Shown: positions 10,859 through 19,545 of the stretch, in pieces
Layout: each line of letters starts with the position of its first letter
Position numbering within the stretch: the stretch's first letter is position 1
Assembly (NCBI GenBank): GCA_029204225.1
Contig: CM055113.1
Span: 26,649,462-26,713,461 of the forward strand
DNA from: Diphasiastrum complanatum
Taxonomy: Eukaryota > Streptophyta > Lycopodiopsida > Lycopodiales > Lycopodiaceae
Length of the DNA: 64,000 nucleotides
Direction: 5' to 3'
Position numbers and translations under genes: made by a program
Notes under the pieces: model-generated
What the model was told of the DNA's origin: nothing
The model's database searches: none
The model's input: the letters and a program-made list of their open reading frames with translations, nothing else

Positions 10859-11776
10859 TGTTGTAAAGCTGACTCAGGTGCACCCAACGTGCCCTGTAAG
10901 ACTCTAAGGGGTGACACTCCCTAAAGTCCCAGAGCAAGTTAGAACGTCAAGGACTGAGCCTCCGACCTGTGGTGAGCCGGTCAAGTAGTCACAAGTCATG
11001 AGCTAGCTCTGGAGCTCGAGTCATGGCCTAGTCAGGAAGCAAGTTGATTCTGCCACCGGAACGGCTCCCGGGACCCATGTTCGGGAGCCAGACTGATTCT
11101 GCCAGGCTTGCCAGGCTTAATCAGCAAAATAAAAACTAAGTCCCAAAAAACGTGCTTTACCAGAAAGCACTATGTTTCAGAACAGAGGGGGTGCGCCGAA
11201 TCACAACAGAACTATAGGGGGAGTCCGGCAGACAGAAACTTGGGAAGCTCAACCAGCGCCAGGAATCCAGTCGCCAGGTCTCAGCTCCCTCTACCAGCAC
11301 GAGCCAGGCACAATGCCCAGCACGTGTTGGTGGCCCCGAGACCGGTCAGTCTATGTATGAATGTAACCTCTTCCAAATCTAATAAAGTTGATCCTTGGGG
11401 ATGATTACCATTTCGGTTTCGCCTCCGGGACTGGTCCAAGTGGAAGGACCCTTACTACAACCTTTTTGCGTCGCTGGCGCCTAAGGGTCCCTGTCATCGA
11501 CATGGGGCTTGCCGCTATGCCAATTGGTCAGTTTGGCGACCACTATGCCTTGGGTTTCATGTGTGGCTTGTCTTTGCCTTTGGTTACCTTTTGGGGACGG
11601 ATTCTGAGTTGGCTTTCGGGTTGGTTGGGATTCCAGTTTTCTTAAGTCTAAATGGTTAAGCTTGTTACGATTCTGAGTTGGCTTTTACGTAAGTGCATGA
11701 TGGATGAATGTTAGACTTAAGCGCGTGTTGGGGAAACCGCTCAAGTCCCAGCGCCCTTTGAGGCGTCGGCGCAACA
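10859..11776 (+). repeat. 5' LTR of chromovirus A2
   Basis: The LTR is 918 bp, TGTTGTAAAGC...GGCGCAACA. A poly(A) signal AATAAA is at 11381-11386. It contains a doubled CAGGCTTGC phrase near 11103-11112 that the A1 5' LTR lacks. Confidence 0.93.
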
Positions 11777-11778
11777 TG

Positions 11779-11794
11779 TGGTATCAGAGCCGAC
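11779..11794 (+). other. Primer-binding site of A2
   Basis: TGGTATCAGAGCCGAC is identical to the A1 site and begins two bases after the LTR end. Confidence 0.9.
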
Positions 11795-11867
11795 TAGCCG
11801 GTCAGCTACGCAAGTCTCACAGGGATGGCCACGTTTTTGGGATTTGTCAGGACAACCGTTGCGCAAG

Positions 11868-12253
11868 GTGCTGCCCACAGTGTAAGCACGGGTGCATCCA
11901 CAGTCGGGGTGGTCGGCAGAACGGGGGACTTGATGAGTCAAAGTGCTGCCCTCGAGGTGTAAGCACGGTCAGTTCTCGCGGTTCGGGCCTGGCGCTGTCT
12001 GCACGTAGGACGGATGAGGCAAAGTGCTGCCTAGGTAGGTGAAAGCACGGTCTGTACCTTGTGGGGTGCGGGGCGACATATTCGAACTATACGGGTTAAC
12101 CATTGATACAGAGATGCTGCTCGAATTCGGGTGTAAAGCACGGGTGGTTAGCTGCCGGTGCGGGATAGCTGCCGATCGTTTAGCTATAAGGGCTATCGAC
12201 CAAAAAGTGGTGGGGCGTGACTGAGGCAATGTGCTGCTTAATGGTGAAAGCAC
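11868..12253 (+). repeat. Leader hairpin array of A2 (five units)
   Basis: This is the same five GTGCTGCC...AGCAC units, in the same order, as at 1225-1608, with the last at 12231-12253. The sequence between this array and the protease (about 12415-12480) differs from that of A1 but matches minus-strand copy A3. Confidence 0.7.
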
Positions 12254-12491
12254 GGATGGTTGGATGGATGTTTCCCCGTGGGCTAATTCCGTGATAGATT
12301 TGTGTGGGCGCGGCTAGGCAAAGATCCTACGTCCGGTCTCAAGGGGAATGTGACTTGAGAGGGATCCTCTGTTTAGCTTTGGTTGGTATGTTCGTTTGTG
12401 GTGTGCTTGCCTGGACCTGAATTATCCCTGACTACTTCTTTTGATCCAGGTGATCTGATCTAGTTGGGAGTTGTGAGAGGAGCTTACATTT

Positions 12492-13114
12492 ATGAGTGGA
12501 CGACGCACAAGTATGGAAAGGAACTTCCATGGGGCAACCCCCAAGATTGGTTCAAGATTGTTATTCTTATCAGGAAAGATCGCGGGGAGGAAGTCAGATT
12601 TCATGATCGACTCCGGAGCTTCACATAACTATATCTCAAGGAGCGTAGTGGAACAATTCAGCTTGCCGACCAGGAATGTTACATCTACTCTCAAGGTAGA
12701 AACAGCGAAGGGAGCACTAGATGCAGACAAAGCGACATTGAACATCCCGGTGCAGATTGGAAGATGGAAGGCTAAACTTAGCTTTGTGATTTTAGAGATG
12801 GATGCCTTTGATGTGATTTTGGGTCTCCCTTGGTTAAATGAACACTGTACCGCAGTTTGGGTAGGAGCTCAAACTTGGTCCTCTTGGATTATAAGGGACA
12901 AATCTGCGTGACAAAAGCCCTGCCCGGAGGAAATGCTAAGGATACCGATATTGAACAAAATCCGGTTGCAGCATTAGCAATGAAAAGAATGGTGAAAGGG
13001 AAAAGGTCAAAGTGCTTTCTTTGCATCTGCCGAGAAGTCCCAGAAGGGAAAAACGTGCGACAAGAAAACTTGCCAAAAGAAGTGGCAGATCTGTTAGAAG
13101 AATTTAGCGATGTG
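12492..13114 (+). pseudogene. A2 pol, protease part upstream of Copia-I
   Basis: The aspartic protease with [14 protein letters not shown] lies near 12600-12640, followed by the family's typical protease tail ([16 protein letters not shown]). The reading is broken and is cut by the Copia-I insertion at the ATGTG duplication (13110-13114). The translation begins with a short non-conserved lead (MSGRRTSMERNFHG) and has no CCHC zinc knuckle, which chromoviruses normally carry just ahead of the protease. Confidence 0.85.
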
Positions 13115-13768
13115 TGTGAAAATTGTCAACATTTCCTAGCTAGTTTGAGGCCTAAATTGGCTAAAATTGTAAATAGTTTTGGTTCTGGAGTTTCACACGT
13201 GTGAACCAGCCACAATGTTTTTATTTACTGTATTTTTTCAGTATGATGAAGTGTCAAACTTCATACCCTTCAAAATGAGACCATTTTGATGTATTTTGGT
13301 CATATAAGCCATTTTTAGCTATTTTTTCTATATAGGGAATATCTAGGGTGAAGTACCTTCTAGAGAGAGGAGAGAGAGTCATCTTCCTCATCCATAAATA
13401 GTAGGGAAGTCGTGGAGAACAGGTTGGAGAAACCTTTTGTATGCTTCATTGAGATCAATAGATCATTGTCATTGTTTCTTCCTCCATTGAGAGCATTGTT
13501 GTGTGTATTGTCTTCAAGCTATTGTGTATGATCTTAGGTGCTTTCCAAAAGTGATAGGCTGATGTATTATGGACTGTATAATGCTATTTTGGGCCGCACT
13601 TGATGTTTATGGAAGTTTCCATTTGTGATAAATGCTTTTTGATCAAGTTCTTTGCATTCTAGGTAGCATAGAATGTGTTGCCAATTCCTAGCTTATGTAG
13701 TTTGGAGTGCAAGCATTCAAGCCAATGATCTTGGAGTTTAGATCCACTTAGGATCTGTATTTTTCACA
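13115..13768 (+). repeat. 5' LTR of Copia-I
   Basis: The LTR is 654 bp. A TATA-like CTATATAG lies near 13329-13336, followed about 60 bp on by a CATAAATAGTAGG stretch; a promoter here is likely. A decayed relative of this LTR is found at 26983-27657. Confidence 0.95.
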
Positions 13769-13787
13769 TGGTATCAGAGCTGGTTGG
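13769..13787 (+). other. Primer-binding site of Copia-I
   Basis: TGGTATCAGAGCTGGTTGG starts with no gap after the LTR. The first 12 bases match the initiator-Met tRNA 3' end. Confidence 0.9.
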
Positions 13788-14939
13788 CTTCTATTTACAG
13801 TAAGTATTCCATTTTTGGTGATATTTGGATGTTTGATCAAGTTCTAGCATGATTTTGCATTGCTTTGTTGATCAAATCTTACTAACCTTTGTTTTGTGAG
13901 TTGAACTTGTGGATCAAAAGCATATTTCAGGTCTATTGAAGATCAGAGGCTGAAAAGAAACTATTTTGGATCAGATCATAACACCTAATCATTTGTGATT
14001 GTGAGGCTTGTGCATATTCAATACTAACAATGTTCTTTTCAATCCTATTGTTGACAATCTCCATTCTTGGATGAACACTCTCCTTAAGTGGATGAAACTT
14101 CTCCTTAAGTGGATGACAAATGCTCTTTTGAGTGAGTTGTAATTCTCCTAAAGGCTGAGCAAACTCTCATTTGGATGAAAGATCCCCTTTTTTGGGTGAA
14201 CATATTGCAAGCTCCATTGTGAAGAGCATATTGTAAAGATTGTCATCAATTTTGGCATAAATTTTGGTGTACTTTGTTGAGCATGTAAGTAACTCTCTTT
14301 ATGTAATTTGATTGGAGCATTTGCTGGAAGGTGTTAACCATTATGCAAGTGTGTTTTCAGGTTCTTAACAGGTTGAGGAACATTCTCATGTGAAGTGATC
14401 TTAGATCTACATCTAAACACCAAGATTTGACAAGATAGTGAAGCTAGTCTTGTGATTCACTAAGTGTGCTCATTCATTCACCTCTAAATCTTGTATTTAT
14501 CACTTGCTGGAGTTTATAAACTTTTAGAAGTGTGGTTTACATGTGGTTTTACAGGTTGAATCAATATCTTAGTGTGTTGATCATATGTTGATCAAGTTTG
14601 TTCATTACTAGGTAATCTTGGCATCCTAGTTTTGGGTATTTTCTAAGAATGCAAGTAACTCTTCACACCATAACTTGATTTGGTCACTTGCTGGAAAGTT
14701 TGAGAGCTTAAGCAAGAGTGTGTTCAGGTTGGTTTGATTTTGTAATCCATTCTTAGTGTGTGCAAAGTGTTGCATGTGTTTCAATCTTCCTTTCTATGCT
14801 TGGAAACCATCTAGGTTCAAGATAGAAGTGTTTTAGGGTCCTAAATCTTCATAGATCTCTTTATCTATCATTTGTTGAGAGAAAAGTGAGTGCTAAGTGC
14901 TTTAGGACAGAACCTAAAAGTTGAAGAAACATTAGAATC
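13788..14939 (+). other. Long non-coding leader of Copia-I
   Basis: About 1.15 kb separates the primer site from the Gag-Pol start codon, which is long for a copia element. It holds diverged repeats. CTCCTTAAGTGGATGA occurs twice near 14080-14115. A roughly 180-bp unit with the phrase TTGCTGGA followed by GTGTG and TTCAGG (or TTACAGG) occurs three times, near 14283-14365, 14483-14560 and 14645-14733. No open frame of note is present. Confidence 0.6.
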
Positions 14940-17900
14940 ATGGCTTCCAATGGTGGGATCATGCTAGAGTCTAGTGAAAGGTTGAGTTCATCAAACTACT
15001 CTACTTGGAAAGTGAGGATGGAGTCCTTACTTGAGTTGAATGAACTCATGGACATAGTTGCAGAAATTGAAGAGAGACCTCTCACACTTCAAGAGCAACA
15101 AAGGTTTGATAAGAAGGCCAAAAGGGCTCTTCATATCATTAAAATGAATGTTACAAATGAACTTCTCAAGGAAGTTGGAAAGTGTCAAAGTGCAAGTGAG
15201 GCATGGAATGCCTTAAAGAAGCTCTTTGAATCAAAGTCCACATCTAGGGTATTGACCCTAAGGAGACAAATATTTTCTAGTAGGCAAAGAGAGGGTGAAA
15301 GTGCTCATGCATTTATCTTGAGAGTTAAGTCCCTAAGTGATGATTTAGTATGCATTGATGAGAACATAAAAGATGGTGAAATAGTCCAAGTTATGTTGAA
15401 TGGTTTGCTAAATGAACATGCTAACCTTGTGCAAAGTTTTGCCATTCAAAGAGTCTTGCCAAGTGTGGTTGACTTGCAAGAAATCTTATTGGCTGAAGAA
15501 CATAGGTTGCAATCAAAGCTTGATGGTGCATCCTTGCAAGGTGGAGGTGAAGAGGCTTTCTTCACAAAAGGCAAATTCAAGGGCAAAGGTAAAGGCAAAG
15601 GGAAATGGTCCAAAGGTGGTAACTTTGATCATGATGATCACTCTTCCTCTTCCTCTTCTACTAAGAACAATAAGTCAAAGTTCAAGTGCTTTTATTGTGG
15701 GATAAAAGGTCATTTTGCAAATGAATGTTATAAGAAGAAAAGAGAGCAAGGAGAGAGGCAAGGAAATCTTACAATAGATGAGGAAGAACATAACACATGT
15801 GAATCACTTGTTATGACTTCAAGTTTGTTAGCCAACATAGATGATAATGATCCTTGGTGGATTGATAGTGGAGCCTCATCTCACATGACAAGACATAAGG
15901 AATACTTTACATCCTTATTGTCTTATGAGGGAGAAGGTAACATCATCTACACTGCAAATGATGGTCAATGTGACATCAAAGGCATAGGCACTATTCCTAT
16001 TTCCCTTTCAACAAATAGGAAAGCAAATCTTGAAAATGTTTTGTACATTCCTTCAATCACTAAGAATTTGCTTAGTGTAAGTCAAATGATTGACAAAGGA
16101 CTTGATGTGGAGTTCATTGGAGATGCATGTTTGATAAGTAAATGTGGATCCTTGATTGCTCAAGGTAGGAGACATGGTAAACTTTTCAAGCTTGATGCAT
16201 GTGTGATCTCTAATCATGAAGGATGTATGGCTAGGGAGCAATTGACAAACCAAGAAGTTTGGCACAAGAGGTTGGGCCATCCCAACTTCAAATCTTTGGA
16301 GGTAATGGCAAAGAAAGAGCTTGTTCTTGGTCTCCCTAAAAGTCTTGTTGCAAACAATAGTGTTTGTGAACATTGTGCCTTGTCCAAATATCATAGACTT
16401 GCTTATTCTAGATCTACTTCTAGATCTAAAGAAGCTTTTCAACTTGTGCATTCTGATATTCATTCTTCTAGTACAACTAGCAATGGTGGGGCAAAGATGT
16501 ATGCAACTTTCATTGATGACTTTAGTAGGTATACTTGGATCTATCTTCTTAAAAGTAAGGATGAAGTGTTTGCTGCATTTGTCAAGTTCAAGAATGAAAT
16601 GGAAAACCAATTCAATACAAAGATCAAATGCTTAAGATCTGATAATGGAGGGGAATACATCTCAAATAGGTTCAAAGACTTTTGTATAGCACATGGGATT
16701 AAGAGGGAGATGTCTAGTCCTAGGACTCCACAACAGAATGGAGTGGCCGAGAGGAAGAATAGAACCCTTTGTGAATGTGCCAAGGCAATGAGACTACATG
16801 CTAATCTTGCTAAGTCTTTTTGGGGGGAAGCTTTAGCATGTGCTAACTATCTATGTAATAGATGGACAAGTGCTTCCTTGGATGGTAAAACTCCTCATGA
16901 GGTTCTTTATGGTAGAAGGCCGAGTGTCAAGCATTGTAGGATCTTTGGATGTACATGTTTTGTCAATATCACACTTGATGATAGAACTAAAGAAGATCCT
17001 TCATCAAAGAAGGGTGTGTTTGTTGGCTATAGTGAAGTAAGCAAGGCTTACAAAGTGTACATTCCTTCTACAAAGAAAGTTGTCATAAGTAGGGATGTCA
17101 TCTTTCATGAAGAGAATGTTTCCAATGTTGTTGATGTTGATGTTGATGTGCCTACTAATCATCATGATGTGCAAGATGTCTTGGATGAAGATGGAGATGC
17201 CACTCCAAAGCAAACTTCAAGGAAGACTCAAAGGCAAAGGGCTAAGCCATCAAGGCTAACCTATGATGAAAAAGGAAAGCAAGTGGTGGACAACTCTAAC
17301 TTTGCTTTTCTTACCTCTTTTGATGAACCAACTTGTGTAGGTGAAGCAATTCAAAAGAAGGAATGGATCCAAGCCATGGATCATGAGCATCAAGCACTCA
17401 TCAAAAGCAACACATGGAGGTTGGTAAAGCTTCCAAAGGACAAGAAGGCAATTGGTTGTAAGTGGATCTTCAAGATCAAGACAAATCAAGATGGATCAAT
17501 CAACAAGTACAAGGCAAGGTTGGTGGCAAAGGGGTATGCTCAAGAATATGGTATTGATTATGATGAGACCTTTGCACCCGTGGCAAAGATGGTAACTATT
17601 CGAATCCTAATCTCTCTTGCAACTCTTTATGATTGGGATATGTGGCAAATGGATGTTACTAATGCCTTCTTGAATGGTGATCTTGAAGAAGATATTTACA
17701 TGGAGCAACCCGAGGGCTATGTTTCACATGATGAGCCTAATCATGTGTGCTATCTCCAAAAGAGTTTGTATGGGCTAAAGCAAGCACCAAGGAGTTGGTA
17801 TGCTAAGCTCAATTCCTTCTTACTTTCTCAAAACTTTGTTATGAGTGAGTATGATCATTCTCTCTACTTTAGATTGAATGAAAATGATATCACTTTACTT

Positions 17901-18893
17901 TTGATCTATGTTGATGACATTATCTTAAGTGGTGGTAACAATCTAGATATAGATGAAATCAAGATGGCACTCAAAAGAGAGTTTGAAATTCAAGATCTTG
18001 GTAAACTTCATTATATCTTAGGAATAGAGATTATTAGAACTTCTAAATCTACATTCATATGTCAAGAAAAGTATGTTAACTCTATTCTAAAAAGGTTTCA
18101 TATGGAAGATTGTAAAGTTGTTTCTACTCCTATGGAATCAAATGTAAAGCTAACTACAAGAAGTAATGAAAGATCCTTCAAGGACATTACTCTCTATAGA
18201 AAGCTAATAGGATCTCTTATATGGTTAACCATCACAAGACCTGATCTAAGCTTTGTGGTTGGTAAACTAAGTCAATTTATGCAAGATCCTAGTGAGGCTC
18301 ATTGGAAGCTAGGAAAGAGAGTACTTAGATACATCTCAGGATCTAGAGATTTTGGCATCTTGTATGGAGGTACTACACCTAACCTTTGTGGATTTTCAGA
18401 TTCAGATTTTGCAGGTGATCAAATGGATAGGAAGTCAACAAGTGCCTTTGCAATCTATCTTGGAGATGGAGTGGTCTCATGGCTATCAAAGAAGCAACCA
18501 ACTATCTCTCTATCTTCCACCGAAGCCGAGTACAAGGCATTAACAACATGCACCAAGGAGATTCTTTGGATCAAGAGGATGTTATTGGATCTTCACTTGC
18601 TGGAACCAGAGAAGACTCCAATCATACTTTGTGATAACCTTTCAGCCCAAAGCTTGGCAAGCAATCCTGTTTTTCATGCAAGGAGCAAGCACATTGAGAT
18701 TGCTCACCATTTTGTGAGAGATCAAGTCATTGCCAAAGAGGTGGAGCTTCAACATGTCTCTTCAAAGGAGTGTGTGGCTGATATCTTCACCAAACCATTG
18801 GGAAAGGACCTATATTTAATGCATAGATCTAATCTTGGAATGTGCTCAAAGACTATGTTGAAACTAGCATCCAATGTTGAAGAGGGAGTGTGA
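14940..18893 (+). CDS. Copia-I Gag-Pol polyprotein
   Basis: A single 1317-residue frame. Seen in order: a Gag region (about 1-240, UBN2-like, with a Lys/Gly-rich stretch near 205-225); a CCHC zinc knuckle CFYCGIKGHFANEC at about 249-262; aspartic protease DSGASSH at about 309; integrase with an HHCC zinc region (WHKRLGHPNF at 441, CEHC at about 476) and DDE core (D about 506, RSDNGGEY 566-573, E about 604 in NGVAERKNR); reverse transcriptase with YVDD at 990-993; RNase H from about 1150 (FSDSDFAGD). Integrase ahead of RT defines Ty1/copia. The start is the first ATG of the frame, after a stop-rich leader. The final codons run through the polypurine tract and the stop lies just inside the 3' LTR. 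Length is in the usual copia range. Confidence 0.96.
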   Translation: MASNGGIMLESSERLSSSNYSTWKVRMESLLELNELMDIVAEIEERPLTLQEQQRFDKKAKRALHIIKMNVTNELLKEVGKCQSASEAWNALKKLFESKSTSRVLTLRRQIFSSRQREGESAHAFILRVKSLSDDLVCIDENIKDGEIVQVMLNGLLNEHANLVQSFAIQRVLPSVVDLQEILLAEEHRLQSKLDGASLQGGGEEAFFTKGKFKGKGKGKGKWSKGGNFDHDDHSSSSSSTKNNKSKFKCFYCGIKGHFANECYKKKREQGERQGNLTIDEEEHNTCESLVMTSSLLANIDDNDPWWIDSGASSHMTRHKEYFTSLLSYEGEGNIIYTANDGQCDIKGIGTIPISLSTNRKANLENVLYIPSITKNLLSVSQMIDKGLDVEFIGDACLISKCGSLIAQGRRHGKLFKLDACVISNHEGCMAREQLTNQEVWHKRLGHPNFKSLEVMAKKELVLGLPKSLVANNSVCEHCALSKYHRLAYSRSTSRSKEAFQLVHSDIHSSSTTSNGGAKMYATFIDDFSRYTWIYLLKSKDEVFAAFVKFKNEMENQFNTKIKCLRSDNGGEYISNRFKDFCIAHGIKREMSSPRTPQQNGVAERKNRTLCECAKAMRLHANLAKSFWGEALACANYLCNRWTSASLDGKTPHEVLYGRRPSVKHCRIFGCTCFVNITLDDRTKEDPSSKKGVFVGYSEVSKAYKVYIPSTKKVVISRDVIFHEENVSNVVDVDVDVPTNHHDVQDVLDEDGDATPKQTSRKTQRQRAKPSRLTYDEKGKQVVDNSNFAFLTSFDEPTCVGEAIQKKEWIQAMDHEHQALIKSNTWRLVKLPKDKKAIGCKWIFKIKTNQDGSINKYKARLVAKGYAQEYGIDYDETFAPVAKMVTIRILISLATLYDWDMWQMDVTNAFLNGDLEEDIYMEQPEGYVSHDEPNHVCYLQKSLYGLKQAPRSWYAKLNSFLLSQNFVMSEYDHSLYFRLNENDITLLLIYVDDIILSGGNNLDIDEIKMALKREFEIQDLGKLHYILGIEIIRTSKSTFICQEKYVNSILKRFHMEDCKVVSTPMESNVKLTTRSNERSFKDITLYRKLIGSLIWLTITRPDLSFVVGKLSQFMQDPSEAHWKLGKRVLRYISGSRDFGILYGGTTPNLCGFSDSDFAGDQMDRKSTSAFAIYLGDGVVSWLSKKQPTISLSSTEAEYKALTTCTKEILWIKRMLLDLHLLEPEKTPIILCDNLSAQSLASNPVFHARSKHIEIAHHFVRDQVIAKEVELQHVSSKECVADIFTKPLGKDLYLMHRSNLGMCSKTMLKLASNVEEGV

Positions 18894-19543
18894 AAATTGT
18901 CAACATTTCCTAGCTAGTTTGAGGCCTAAATTGGCTAAAATTGTAAATAGTTTTGGTTCTGGAGTTTCACACGTGTGAACCAGGCCACAATGTTTTTATT
19001 TACTGTATTTTTTCAGTATGATGAAGTGTCAAACTTCATACCCTTCAAAATGAGACCATTTTGATGTATTTTGGTCATATAAGCCATTTTTAGCTATTTT
19101 TCCTATATAGGGAATATCTAGGGTCAAGTACCTTCTAGAGAGAGGAGAGAGAGTCATCTTCCTCATCCATAAATAGTAGGGAAGTCGTGGAGAACAGGTT
19201 GGAGAAACCTTTTGTATGTTTCATTGAGATCAATAGATCATTGTCATTGTTTCTTCCTCCATTGAGAGCATTGTTGTGTGTATTGTCTTCAAGCTATTGT
19301 GTATGATCTTAGGTGCTTTCCAAAAGTGATAGGCTGATGTATTATGGACTGTATAATGCTATTTTGGGCAGCACTTGATGTTTATGGAAGTTTCCATTTG
19401 TGATAAATGCTTTTTGATCAAGTTCTTTGCATTCTAGGTAGCATAGAATGTGTTGCCAATTCCTAGCTTATGTAGTTTGGAGTGCAAGCATTCAAGCCAA
19501 TGATCTTGGAGTTTAGATCCACTTAGGATCTGTATTTTTCACA
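18889..19543 (+). repeat. 3' LTR of Copia-I
   Basis: The LTR is 655 bp and near-identical to the 5' LTR. It ends TTTTTCACA and is followed by the ATGTG duplication, after which A2 pol sequence resumes. Confidence 0.95.
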
Positions 19544-19545
19544 AT

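Larger units (their letters stand above)
13115..19543 (+). mobile_element. Copia-I: whole-looking Ty1/copia element
   Basis: This 6429-bp element has LTRs of 654 and 655 bp (TGTGAAAATTG...TTTTTCACA), a perfect ATGTG duplication (13110-13114, 19544-19548), a primer-binding site directly at the LTR edge, a long leader, one uninterrupted Gag-Pol frame and a polypurine tract AGAGGGAG at 18881-18888. Hand comparison of the LTRs shows about five differences (about 0.8%), so it is recent. It looks whole with no break visible in the coding frame. It is the innermost and youngest layer of the nest, lying in the pol region of A2. Confidence 0.96.
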
